From NCBI RefSeq assembly GCF_001904725.1, contig NZ_MRCE01000024.1, forward strand, positions 27,900-91,899: DNA of 64,000 nt, in the 5' to 3' direction. This document shows, one piece after another, positions 36,910-44,950 of the stretch (position 1 is its first letter; each line of letters starts with the position of its first letter). Both the position numbers and the translations under genes were made by a program. This DNA is from Phormidium ambiguum IAM M-71 (GTDB lineage: Bacteria > Cyanobacteriota > Cyanobacteriia > Cyanobacteriales > Aerosakkonemataceae). Below the pieces are notes generated by a model. It had not been told where the DNA came from. It saw only the letters and a list, made by a program, of their open reading frames with translations, and did not search any database.

Positions 36910-37260
36910 ATGGATAGTTTCTATGATTTATTACAAAAGATTGAAAAAAGACCTGCCATGTATTTAGGCAGACATTCTATTTTCAGTCTTCAAGCATTTT
37001 TGGATGGATACTATTTTGCTAGGCGCGAACTTGGCGTACCTTTGACGGAACAGGAGGCTAAATTTCAAGAGTTTTTGCAATGGATACGTCAGAAATTTCA
37101 GGTAGAAACGGGACAATTATGGGCAAGTATTTTGCTTTTCCATTCCGCAGATGAACGCAGTGCAGTCGATCGCTTTTTTAGCTTGTTTGCAGAGTTTGTT
37201 AATCAGGAAAAAGTTAGAGAATTTGATGAAAAACGGGTTGAGAGTGGGAGGATGTTGTGA
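36910..37260 (+). CDS. putative immunity protein for the papain-fold toxin
   Basis: A 116-residue soluble protein: MDSFYDLLQKIEKRPAMYLGRHSIFSL, then FLDGYYFARRELGVP. The KRPAMYLG segment is known to me from small proteins encoded next to polymorphic toxins. The start at ATG 36910 was preferred over the ATG at 36814, which would run through the toxin's 3' end. It begins 23 bp after the toxin stop. The role is inferred from gene pairing. Confidence 0.6.
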   Translation: MDSFYDLLQKIEKRPAMYLGRHSIFSLQAFLDGYYFARRELGVPLTEQEAKFQEFLQWIRQKFQVETGQLWASILLFHSADERSAVDRFFSLFAEFVNQEKVREFDEKRVESGRML

Positions 37261-37329
37261 GATATCTAAAATAGCGATCGCACTCATTAAGCAGTTATTT
37301 TCAGAGCAGCGATCGCCTTACTTCAGATG

Positions 37330-37425
37330 AATATAGCAATCGCTGATTTTTTCCCATACTGCAAAGGCTAATCAAGGAGCGATCGCACTTGAAGAGAGAT
37401 AGTCAGTAAACGGAAGAAATGCGAT
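37330..37425. repeat. adjoining direct repeats B2 and A2
   Basis: 37330-37377 is the second copy of repeat B and 37378-37425 the second copy of repeat A, placed head to tail. The copies at 36466 and 35553 match them with few substitutions. Confidence 0.8.
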
Positions 37426-37522
37426 CGCTCAGACTGAATAATTCGAGAAGCAATGGCTCCGCAATTTCACCATCAAAGGGGCTTTCAAGAATCAGTTTTT
37501 GAGGATGCCATACTCTACGACA

Positions 37523-38722
37523 CTATTTGTTAAGAAGTGTAATTAAAGACTCGTTTGATGGAAAAAGTTTAACTGGTTTTGTGTTTGGTACATTTGTAAT
37601 TCCATAAGTATTGTTTTGAACCATCAGCTTATATTCAATTGTTTGAGCAGAGAAGGAAAAGGAACATCCTGGTGCGGTGGCAGCGCCTAAGACACTCCCT
37701 GAAGAAAGCTCTGCCTGTGCTGCGAATAAACAGATTGTTTCAACAGGTCTCATGGTAATGGAACCTTTTGGATTTAAAGTGAAAGCACAAAAAGGTAAGT
37801 AGGCTAAACCTGATGGTAGGTTAACGAGTCCTGCTAGTCCAACAGTAATTGGTTGCGACGTATCTTTCCGTGCATCTGTCAAAATTATGCTATCTAACGG
37901 TGTCGATGTCGTTCCGGTAACGAATGAACCGTCTTGCGTGAACACGACTGAGGAACCGAGCGCATATTCATCCTCAGATATCACTTTCATCTTAATATGA
38001 GTGTAAGCTGCAATTTGTGCTTGATAAAAAGCGTAAAGTTTATACTTAGGCTCATAGTTAATAGATAAGTCGCCAAATATATTCAAAAATGGTACTGAAA
38101 ACCAAACTGGTACTCCAGCTGAGATTTGCCCTGTTCCTGTTGCTCCCTTAAAGCCGAAGAGTGTGTAGTCGTTATCTTGAAGGTATCCTAGAATTTTTTT
38201 CTGCTCAGCAGACTCAAAATCAAAAGTTATTGAAAAAGTACTTGAATCCGATAAAAACGGCACCTTTATTTTCTTTGACTCTTTCCTTTGAGGCCAAGCG
38301 TCAGGAAAAGCAACTAGATTAGTATTTCGCTGAGTCACTGTTCGGCAGCAGACCCAATAAATTATGCAATTAGGATACGTTTGGAACAATTGTTGCAAGG
38401 TAAGTGGATGCGCTTCAGTATAATTTTGTATGGAGTCATAATTTCCATCCTCACCAAAGTGAAATATTCCACAATGCTCAGCGAAATCTTGAGCAAACCA
38501 ACATGAATAATTATAGGTAAGCTGGCCTGCTTGAACTCTTTCAACCTCAAGATCTCTTGGCTCATTTCCTAATTCGAGATCGTGTAATATACTGTAACCG
38601 TCTTCATTGAAAAGTTCTTCTCCATCTCGAACATAGTAAACAATTGTACTTCCAACAGGTACTTGTATTTGCTCTTGATCTGACCATCTGCCACCATGTG
38701 CAGATACAGCTTGATTAACCAT
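37523..38722 (-). CDS. Stv-like domain protein of unknown function
   Basis: A 399-residue protein without signal peptide. The N-terminal about 130 residues (SAHGGRWSD, VPVGSTIVYYVRDGEEL, QAGQLTYNYSCWF) resemble the putative adhesin Stv domain seen near polymorphic toxins; the match is tentative. The rest is beta-rich with hydrophobic strands (GVPVWFSVPFLNIFGDL, YALGSSVVFTQDGSFVTG) and was not recognised. The upstream region carries one copy of the CAACCGAA repeat found in this cluster. Confidence 0.6.
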   Translation of the reverse strand: MVNQAVSAHGGRWSDQEQIQVPVGSTIVYYVRDGEELFNEDGYSILHDLELGNEPRDLEVERVQAGQLTYNYSCWFAQDFAEHCGIFHFGEDGNYDSIQNYTEAHPLTLQQLFQTYPNCIIYWVCCRTVTQRNTNLVAFPDAWPQRKESKKIKVPFLSDSSTFSITFDFESAEQKKILGYLQDNDYTLFGFKGATGTGQISAGVPVWFSVPFLNIFGDLSINYEPKYKLYAFYQAQIAAYTHIKMKVISEDEYALGSSVVFTQDGSFVTGTTSTPLDSIILTDARKDTSQPITVGLAGLVNLPSGLAYLPFCAFTLNPKGSITMRPVETICLFAAQAELSSGSVLGAATAPGCSFSFSAQTIEYKLMVQNNTYGITNVPNTKPVKLFPSNESLITLLNK

Positions 38723-39132
38723 TTTTAAACTCCTTTATTTCTTTGGATTTGTTAATAATGATTATTTTCAGTCTCCACCTTTACCCTCTCCTAATCAACC
38801 GAAAATAAAGAACTTAGGAATTAAATTAATAACTTCTGTTCTGAATTTCCTAAATCAGGTACAACAGTAATTACACTAATTGCCAAGCCAAATTTAACTA
38901 CCATTGCTTTCCTTAAAATCAGCAAATGAATTTTAAGTTCGGTTCAGCATTACTTACTTGCTAAAATCGAGAAATCTGACCCTCTAAGTACTATTCAGAG
39001 CAGCGATCGACCTAAAAAAACAAAATCCCAAGCAACAAAAAAGTGCGATCGCCTTCCACATCTAAAGAAAGATCGATCGCACTACTTAACAATTAATTAA
39101 ATTTCCGTACAAAATCTTTTTTATCCTAGCTC
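38723..39132. other. 410-bp spacer with one CAACCGAA motif
   Basis: It holds the upstream region of the Stv-like gene, including the conserved motif at 38796-38829. Around 39040-39085 GTGCGATCG and CGATCGCAC form a long inverted repeat, which may act as a terminator for the flanking gene. No coding region was identified. Confidence 0.5.
38796..38829 (-). promoter_or_regulatory. CAACCGAA leader motif, copy 1
   Basis: Read on the minus strand, TTAATTTAATTCCTAAGTTC is followed by TTTATTTTCGGTTG. It lies 73 bp upstream of the Stv-like gene and aligns without gaps to the copies at 40297-40330 and 42326-42359. Confidence 0.5.
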
Positions 39133-39414
39133 TTAACTTGTCAATTGTTCTGACAATCTAGAAGTCTTGGTTTTGCCATTGGTAATTTCCAAAGATTCAT
39201 TTTTTTTGTCGAGATTCTCAGTTTCGGTTAACTGATTGCTGGTGAAGCCGTTTTCCTTAGTTAACTCTTCTTGAAGAACCTGAATTGCTCCACTAATACG
39301 TAATAAGGTGTCTCTTATATTTCTCGATTGTTCATCAAGTTCTTTCAGAACTCCCTGACCTTTGGCAAACTCATGGTTAAGTTCCTTTAACCGCTCTAAC
39401 AATTGCTCTTTCAT
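39133..39414 (-). CDS. small coiled-coil protein
   Basis: A 93-residue protein. Residues 1-55 (LLERLKELNHEFAKG, LKELDEQSRNIRDTLLRISGAIQVLQEEL) show a heptad pattern typical of a coiled coil; the tail is polar. No family was recognised. It is downstream of the tail-fibre-like gene, with a terminator between, and may be an accessory or chaperone-like peptide (inference). Confidence 0.6.
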   Translation of the reverse strand: MKEQLLERLKELNHEFAKGQGVLKELDEQSRNIRDTLLRISGAIQVLQEELTKENGFTSNQLTETENLDKKNESLEITNGKTKTSRLSEQLTS

Positions 39415-39458
39415 AAGCGACTCTTTCTTGAAAAATTCAAACTTCTAAAATTCCCAGT

Positions 39459-39486
39459 CAAAAGGGGTCTTCAATGAAAGACCCCT
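39459..39486 (-). terminator. terminator after the tail-fibre-like gene
   Basis: On the minus strand AGGGGTCTT-TCATTG-AAGACCCCT is followed by TTTT, just past the stop of the 241-residue gene. Confidence 0.75.
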
Positions 39487-39501
39487 ATCACCAGCACGCG
39501 C

Positions 39502-40227
39502 TTATTGCATATACACTTTACCAGTGGCTTTATCAACCACTAGAGTTTCAAGATTGGCACCAGCTGGAGCAGTGCTAGCATCTGGCAAGCCTGAAATTCT
39601 AAAATTCACACCAGATATTGTTAATGGGCCACTTATATCCAGTCCAGTTGCCTTTATAGTTCCGTTGGCAATAACATCTCCATTTTGTCGGATTACTAAT
39701 TTAGGTTCATTTTGAGGATAGGCAATGCGAAATTCACTTCCAGCTGTATTAGTAGCTTGTAATTGCCATTGCTCATTAGCTTCATCTCCTTTTAAGCCAA
39801 GCATGGCATAGTTTTGGCTAGAACCTTGCACTACTAATGGGGGTGAACCACCTCCTACTATATGCAGAGGTCGTTGTGGATTTGTTGTTCCGATTCCCAC
39901 GTTGCCACCGTTGGGTTGTATGAGTACATTGGTTTTGTTCTGTTTTTCATCTTGAGCCTCTATGTAGAGTCCTGAGTTTGCACCACTGGCTAACAGACAA
40001 CTCCTTCCACCTTCAGACCACAGTTGTAGATTGTCCCAGGTTGCGCTAGCGTGATCTTTATTCCAGGTACGAATGATGCCATGAACATCTAGTGTTGTGT
40101 CAGGGCTAGTTGTGCCTATGCCAACTCTATCACTTCCTATAGCTAGAGCGCTTTGGGTGCCATTTTGCTCCAGTACGGGTTGGACATTTTTGCTAAGAGC
40201 GTTAGCAACTGTTAAATTGAGAGTCAT
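39502..40227 (-). CDS. phage tail-fibre-like protein
   Basis: A 241-residue protein with two copies of the tail-fibre repeat: RVGIGTTSPDTTLDVHG (about 34-50) and GNVGIGTTNPQRPLHIVGG (about 109-127). The rest is polar and beta-rich, ending LVVDKATGKVYMQ. VGIGTT-type repeats are known from trimeric tail fibres and S74-peptidase proteins. No S74 chaperone domain follows, and no other phage gene is nearby. It may be a surface or delivery-particle protein; the role is not readable. Confidence 0.7.
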   Translation of the reverse strand: MTLNLTVANALSKNVQPVLEQNGTQSALAIGSDRVGIGTTSPDTTLDVHGIIRTWNKDHASATWDNLQLWSEGGRSCLLASGANSGLYIEAQDEKQNKTNVLIQPNGGNVGIGTTNPQRPLHIVGGGSPPLVVQGSSQNYAMLGLKGDEANEQWQLQATNTAGSEFRIAYPQNEPKLVIRQNGDVIANGTIKATGLDISGPLTISGVNFRISGLPDASTAPAGANLETLVVDKATGKVYMQ

Positions 40228-40296
40228 TCTGACAATCTCCTTTTTGCTTGATAAATTGAGAATTGATTTCAGTTTGCTCCTTCAATCCAGCTTCAA

Positions 40297-40330
40297 CAAC
40301 CGAAGTATACGAACTTAAGAACTAACTTAA
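40297..40330 (-). promoter_or_regulatory. CAACCGAA leader motif, copy 2
   Basis: On the minus strand TTAAGTTAGTTCTTAAGTTC is followed by GTATACTTCGGTTG. It lies 69 bp upstream of the tail-fibre-like gene. Confidence 0.5.
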
Positions 40331-40393
40331 GAGTTCCTTGTCCTTAAGTTGCCAAACCAAACACAGTAATTATTTCTTCTTCCATTGTCTAAA

Positions 40394-40419
40394 CAACCGA
40401 AGTTTAGGAATTTAAGAAC
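40394..40419. promoter_or_regulatory. CAACCGAA leader motif, copy 3
   Basis: CAACCGAAGTTTAGGAA-TTTAAGAAC matches copy 4 with one change. It is followed on the plus strand, 11 bp later, by the ATG of a 45-codon mini-ORF, so it may serve that strand. Confidence 0.45.
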
Positions 40420-40430
40420 ATCGATCCACT

Positions 40431-40568
40431 ATGAGTTGGCTAAAACAGAATAACGGAAGTGTCCGCTTAATCAGCGATCGCACTTACATCATCCAAACTA
40501 CAAACCACGCAGAATTACAAACTGCATTGGCTCAAGTTCGAGTTTTACAAATAACGAAGGATTGTTAG
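40431..40568 (+). CDS. mini-ORF 1, 45 residues, paralogue of mini-ORF 2
   Basis: The frame reads MSWLKQNNGSVRLISDRT, then IIQTT, and ends in KDC. Its N-terminal half matches the mini-ORF at 42426: LKQNNG, V, LI, DRT and TT are shared, and several codon differences are synonymous. The 3' end overlaps the amylase gene on the other strand. Both mini-ORFs lie behind the same leader motif. Whether it is translated is unknown; it could be part of a non-coding repeat. Confidence 0.35.
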   Translation: MSWLKQNNGSVRLISDRTYIIQTTNHAELQTALAQVRVLQITKDC

Positions 40569-42210
40569 GATCGGGATGGCTTAAAATCGGAACTGTACCT
40601 TCTTTACCGTAAAGAAATTTCATTTCACCTCCCTTCTTTTGCAGGTTACTATCAACCATGACAAAATCTGCCCGATGTTCGGTAGTCGATGTATTGTAGG
40701 CGATCAAAATCTCTTCGTAACCGAGAATTCGAGAAAATGCCAGGGTACAAGGGTGTCCTTGAGGTAAGCCAAAATCACGACCATTACCAGAAATTTCTCG
40801 AAAGTACATTCGACCAAACCGCAAAGGTTCTGTGTGCCGATAAATACTCGCAATTTGGGCAATTTCTTGGTAAATATTGCATTGCTGATTTAGATAATTA
40901 ACCTGGGGATTTTCTAAATCAAACATCGCTTCCCGAATTAATTCATCATCATAACCTTCACCAGAAAAACCTTGCTCAGTTCCGTAGTAAATACAAGTCA
41001 TTCCTATCGCACAAAGCAGATAACCTATCCCTGCAATTACTTGTTTATCAGGTGCATGAGCGGCAAATCGCCGTTTAGGACTTGACCCAATCTGATCGTG
41101 ATTATCAACAAAAGTTACTCGATATCGCCCCAGTTCTCCTCGATTTAATGCTGAATTTCTGAGTGATTCATATCGATCGATTAAATCACTAGGCTTTTTC
41201 AAACCTTTAATAACATTGGGTAAAGTCCAGTAAAGGGGAAAATCGAGGACTGATGAAAGACCAAAATAAACCGTTTGATCGCCTACTTTCCTAGAAGTAT
41301 TTGCCCCAATATAACGATCGACTATGGAATCTTGAGCAATTAATTCACCAAACAGGAAAAACCACTTTTTGCCCAAGCTGTAGGCATACTCTCGCACTGC
41401 TGAAGAAAAGCGAGATATTGCCAATTCATCCATGTGTTTTACCGCATCCATCCTAAATCCGTCGATGTCTGCTTCTCGAATCCAGTAGCAGTGAGATTTG
41501 ATCAGAATTTCTTGCAGTTCTCTACCTGCTCGATCTTCATCGTTATTGAAGTCTTTCAGAGACAAAAAATCACCACGCTGACATTCAGGATAAGCATCCC
41601 AATTACGAACTTGACCCCGGCGATGATAATAATCTGGGTTTCTTAGTTCCTGGGGAATTGGTCGGTCTTGTTGTCGCCAATCTCCGAGAGGAAATTGCCA
41701 ATCTTGGTAATAATAATAGTCTTGGTTATTAGGGTAATACCAGTTATCTCCTGAGTGATTGACAACGACATCGAGGAAAACTCGTATTCCTTTATCGTGG
41801 GCTGCATTTACTAAATCGATTAAATCCTCTTTAGTACCAAAGCGGGGGTCTATATTTAGATAGTTTTGAATTGAATATCCGTGATATTTGTCCGAGTTTG
41901 GATTAGGAGCATCGTTGTTTTCAAAAATGGGACTTAACCAAATGGCGGTGCAGCCTAAGTTTTGAATGTAATCTAAGTGATTTTTAACTCCTTTGAGTTT
42001 GCCACCACAAAATTTTTTCAGTTGAGCTTGTTTTCCGCTACCAACAGAACGAGAAGGTGTATTAACAGAGGTGCGGTTTAAATCATCGTGAAAGCGGTCT
42101 ACAAGTAGGAAGTAAACGAACTCCTCCCGCCATTCCCGATCGCAATTCCAATAGCGTTTCCCAGGAATCGGACTTAAATCTATTTCTTTAATTGAAGTTG
42201 GATAATTCAT
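40498..42210 (-). CDS. alpha-amylase family glycoside hydrolase (GH13)
   Basis: A 570-residue GH13 enzyme. Conserved regions in order: region I DVVVNHSGDNW, region II GFRMDAVKHMD with the nucleophile Asp, region III FLFGELI with the acid Glu, and region IV FVDNHDQIG. The N-terminal (beta/alpha)8 barrel begins near YFLLVDRFHDDL. There is no signal peptide, so it is probably cytosolic, acting on glycogen or maltodextrins. The C-terminal beta domain ends QFVILRGL. Its upstream region carries motif copy 4. Confidence 0.92.
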   Translation of the reverse strand: MNYPTSIKEIDLSPIPGKRYWNCDREWREEFVYFLLVDRFHDDLNRTSVNTPSRSVGSGKQAQLKKFCGGKLKGVKNHLDYIQNLGCTAIWLSPIFENNDAPNPNSDKYHGYSIQNYLNIDPRFGTKEDLIDLVNAAHDKGIRVFLDVVVNHSGDNWYYPNNQDYYYYQDWQFPLGDWRQQDRPIPQELRNPDYYHRRGQVRNWDAYPECQRGDFLSLKDFNNDEDRAGRELQEILIKSHCYWIREADIDGFRMDAVKHMDELAISRFSSAVREYAYSLGKKWFFLFGELIAQDSIVDRYIGANTSRKVGDQTVYFGLSSVLDFPLYWTLPNVIKGLKKPSDLIDRYESLRNSALNRGELGRYRVTFVDNHDQIGSSPKRRFAAHAPDKQVIAGIGYLLCAIGMTCIYYGTEQGFSGEGYDDELIREAMFDLENPQVNYLNQQCNIYQEIAQIASIYRHTEPLRFGRMYFREISGNGRDFGLPQGHPCTLAFSRILGYEEILIAYNTSTTEHRADFVMVDSNLQKKGGEMKFLYGKEGTVPILSHPDPNNPSLFVKLELEPMQFVILRGL

Positions 42211-42325
42211 GGTTTTATGAAAAAATTAAACTAATTCGATCGCACTCATCAAAAGAAAGCTGGTAAAATCCTGTTTTGAAAAGTTGCCTGCACCTGTCTA
42301 GTATGCAAATTCAGTTCGGTCTAAA

Positions 42326-42359
42326 CAACCGAAGTTTAGGAAGTTAAGAACGAACTTAA
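42326..42359 (-). promoter_or_regulatory. CAACCGAA leader motif, copy 4
   Basis: On the minus strand TTAAGTTCGTTCTTAACTTC is followed by CTAAACTTCGGTTG. It lies about 115 bp upstream of the amylase start, but mini-ORF 2 begins about 67 bp away on the plus side, so orientation is not settled. Confidence 0.5.
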
Positions 42360-42425
42360 AATCGGAAAAAGTTTTTTAAGTACGGTAATAATGCGATCCA
42401 AACCAGAAGAAGGAATCGATCCAGT

Positions 42426-42593
42426 ATGATTCGGCTAAAACAGAATAACGGAACTGTGGTCTTGATAGGCGATCGCACCCATCAAATCGCAACCACTTTG
42501 CCATTTTGTTCCTATACTTCAGCTATTCACAATCCCGAAGTTAAGGAAAGTCCGTTAAACTACTTAACTTTACAAACAGAAAAAGGCGAGTAA
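42426..42593 (+). CDS. mini-ORF 2, 55 residues, paralogue of mini-ORF 1
   Basis: The frame reads MIRLKQNNGTVVLIGDRTHQ, then IATTLPFCSY, and ends LQTEKGE. The first 64 bp of the shared unit (42415-42478) are about 84% identical to 40420-40483. Beyond that, protein-level similarity continues a few codons (I..TT). The C-terminal halves are unrelated. No good ribosome-binding site precedes it. Translation is unproven. Confidence 0.35.
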   Translation: MIRLKQNNGTVVLIGDRTHQIATTLPFCSYTSAIHNPEVKESPLNYLTLQTEKGE

Positions 42594-42900
42594 TATGGGA
42601 ATAGGTAAGTAAATTACTGTATTTACACCTTGCTCTGTAATTTGGTTTTAGTCTGAAGCAGGGGTTTGCATCTGTATTTATGCTCAGACTTTCTTTAAGA
42701 ATTTTTTTTAATGACTGTAATTTTTCAGATAAGCATCTTTTTGGGTTGTAGTTAATTCTGTGTATTTCGGCGGTTAAGCCATTTTTACAGGAAAAAAAGC
42801 AAGTGATCTCCTGTGTACTAGCGCATTTTAACTGATGCACTCCAGAGGGGCATTTTTCCTTACCAATAAAACATCAATTTATAAATTCGAGAGGTTTCCG

Positions 42901-44349
42901 ATGATAGTCCATCGACGCAGCCGTAGACGTGGTGTAATCCTTACGCAACAAGGGTTGCAGAAATTCCAAAATGCTAAATCCGAATCTGAAATGAATGATA
43001 ATTTTGATAAACGTTATACTCGTGAAGCTTTAGGTTTTCGCACAGGTTTAGATCCAGACACAATAGCAAAGGTCTTTGCTTGTGAAGTGGGAGTTGATAA
43101 AAAAACCCTGAAGTGCTGTTTCCAAACTTTTAACCTGCAACTTGAATCCGATGATTATCAGTTTGCCAAGGCAGACTTCGATGAAGAGACAGATAATAGA
43201 GAAATTGAAACTGCAAAGTTAATAGTTCAAAATTGTGTAGATTGGGGAGAAGCTCCCGATGTCTCTGAGTTTTACGGACGCACAGATGAGTTAGCGACGC
43301 TTCAGCAATGGATTGTAAACGATTCGCCTAGCGGCGATAGCTGCGCTTCACGCACTCGCCTAGTTACCCTTTTAGGTATGGGAGGAATGGGGAAAACCTA
43401 CCTATCCGTGAAGTTAGCCCAACAAATTCAGGATAACTTTGAGTTTGTGATTTGGCGATCGCTCTTCCCAACTTCCCCACTCAACGATCTCCTCACAGAC
43501 TTAATCGCCATCCTATCCAATGGTAAAGAAACTGAACTACCAGAATCATGCGATCGCCGCATTTCACGACTGATTGATTATTTGCAACGCCACCGTTGTT
43601 TACTAATTTTGGATGGCGCTGACAAAATTCTCCAAGACTGTACCCCAAAAATCACCTGTCGAGACTGCATTTGTCAACATCATTCAATCAAGGGGGGATA
43701 CTGTGATTTGTTTAGGAGAGTGGGAGAAGCGACTCATCAAAGTTGCTTAATCTTAACTAGCCGAGTCAAATCATACAAAATCACTTCGTTGGAAGGCGAG
43801 ACACGACCTGTGCGGGTATTCCGTCTTCAGGGATTACAAGTTACAGACATCCAACAACTTTTCCACACTAAAGGAACCTTTAGCGGAACAAAAGACGACT
43901 GGAATCGATTAATCGAATTCTATGCCGGAAATCCCCTGGTTCTCAACCACATCGCCACTACAATTCAACAGTTATTTAATGGCAACATTACTGAATTTTT
44001 AGACGAAAAAATTACTATTTTTGGCACAATTTTCCATAGTTTAAATCAAGAATTTGAAAAGTTTTCGGATATAGCTAAAGCAACAATTCAATGTATGGTA
44101 CGCCATCGGCAACCAATTTCTTTTGCCAAGTTACGCTCCCAGATCCAATCTTCTGTTTCCTCCCCAGCACTTTTGGAAACGTTGGAATTTTTGCAAGGGC
44201 GATCGTGGATTGAAGTTAAAGCAGGTTTCTTTTCTGTCCAACCAATGTTGATTGAATATGTTAAATCTTCTGTTGTGGAAGAGAAGAGGGGTAATTTTCA
44301 GGCGATCGCTTTTCTGGATAAAGAACATCAACGTCAAGTAGCAAGCTAG
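42901..44349 (+). CDS. STAND (NB-ARC-type) NTPase lacking a repeat tail
   Basis: With ATG 42901 (preceded by GAGAGG) the protein has 482 residues. The N-terminal about 85 residues (RRRGVILTQQGLQKFQNAK, then FRTGLDPDTIAKVF) are the helix-turn-helix-like domain common in cyanobacterial STAND proteins. FYGRTDEL (125-132) precedes Walker A GMGGMGKT (159-166); Walker B is RCLLILDGADK. A Cys-rich insert, CRDCICQHH and GGYCDLF, follows Walker B. Most relatives continue into WD40 or TPR sensor repeats; this one ends after the winged-helix region (MLIEYVKSSVVEE). The function could be signalling or defence (inference). Confidence 0.8.
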   Translation: MIVHRRSRRRGVILTQQGLQKFQNAKSESEMNDNFDKRYTREALGFRTGLDPDTIAKVFACEVGVDKKTLKCCFQTFNLQLESDDYQFAKADFDEETDNREIETAKLIVQNCVDWGEAPDVSEFYGRTDELATLQQWIVNDSPSGDSCASRTRLVTLLGMGGMGKTYLSVKLAQQIQDNFEFVIWRSLFPTSPLNDLLTDLIAILSNGKETELPESCDRRISRLIDYLQRHRCLLILDGADKILQDCTPKITCRDCICQHHSIKGGYCDLFRRVGEATHQSCLILTSRVKSYKITSLEGETRPVRVFRLQGLQVTDIQQLFHTKGTFSGTKDDWNRLIEFYAGNPLVLNHIATTIQQLFNGNITEFLDEKITIFGTIFHSLNQEFEKFSDIAKATIQCMVRHRQPISFAKLRSQIQSSVSSPALLETLEFLQGRSWIEVKAGFFSVQPMLIEYVKSSVVEEKRGNFQAIAFLDKEHQRQVAS

Positions 44350-44950
44350 TAACGCAAGTTGCTAGTTATTTACATAAAGGTAGGTAGTTGGGCTTTAGCC
44401 CTCTTATGCCAGGTTTTGTAAGAGGGCTAAAGCCCAACTACGTACAAAGGATAAGACTAATTTTATAACTAGCAATTTGGGTTAGTACAAAAAGCATAAA
44501 GAAACCGGGTTTCTGGGATGTGTATTTGGGATTCGTTTCTCAGTAGGTACAAAAGCAGAATTACCAGTTTTCTCGATCGCATTCTCCTTTGATCCCCAAC
44601 CTCTTACCACTTGATTCCCTATATTTCGCAGGGGAAAACCATAAAATTGGCAAAAATCTGTATAACAGTATACCATATAAGCAGAACTAGACAGCGATCC
44701 CAAAGAAATTACAAGAAAAATTACAAAAGTTACTTATTTCATGCTTATTTCTGTGTCGATCGCTACACTAGGACTATAAGGTGAATCGAAATCGATCGAC
44801 CTTTCCAAACAAACAGTTGTTAACAAAATAACTAGGCATGAGTGTGTTTCCTAATAGTTAGGAAGCATTTACTAGGAGTTTTTTTGCCTAAAAACTTGAT
44901 TAATTTTATCACTTGCAAAAATTTTATTTGACTACTGAGAGGAACTATTC
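44350..44950. other. 601-bp spacer upstream of ppsA
   Basis: It contains a 23-bp perfect palindrome (44384-44441) and an AGAAACCGGGTTTCT palindrome near 44499-44513, both dispersed cyanobacterial repeats. Further right TTCCTAA-TAG-TTAGGAA (about 44848-44864) forms a small hairpin about 85 bp before the ppsA start. A 73-codon minus-strand frame here runs through these repeats and was not called. Confidence 0.5.
44384..44441. repeat. perfect 23-bp inverted repeat
   Basis: GTAGTTGGGCTTTAGCCCTC and three more bases pair exactly with their reverse complement across a 12-base loop. The element may terminate the STAND transcript and looks like a dispersed palindromic unit. Confidence 0.85.

Larger units (their letters stand above)
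42211..42900. other. 690-bp divergent spacer with repeats and mini-ORF 2
   Basis: It separates the amylase from the STAND gene. It holds motif copy 4, mini-ORF 2, and a partial fifth motif near 42530-42555 (CCCGAAGTTAAGGAAAGTCC). The rest is AT-rich; a minus-strand open frame at 42541-42840 has no conserved look and was not called. Confidence 0.5.

Noticed and set aside
42541..42840. 99-codon minus-strand frame between amylase and STAND genes
   Set aside because: Composition is random-like and it overlaps mini-ORF 2; no motif recognised.
44482..44703. 73-codon minus-strand frame upstream of ppsA
   Set aside because: It includes the dispersed AGAAACCGGGTTTCT palindrome and has no family resemblance, so it is treated as repeat-derived.
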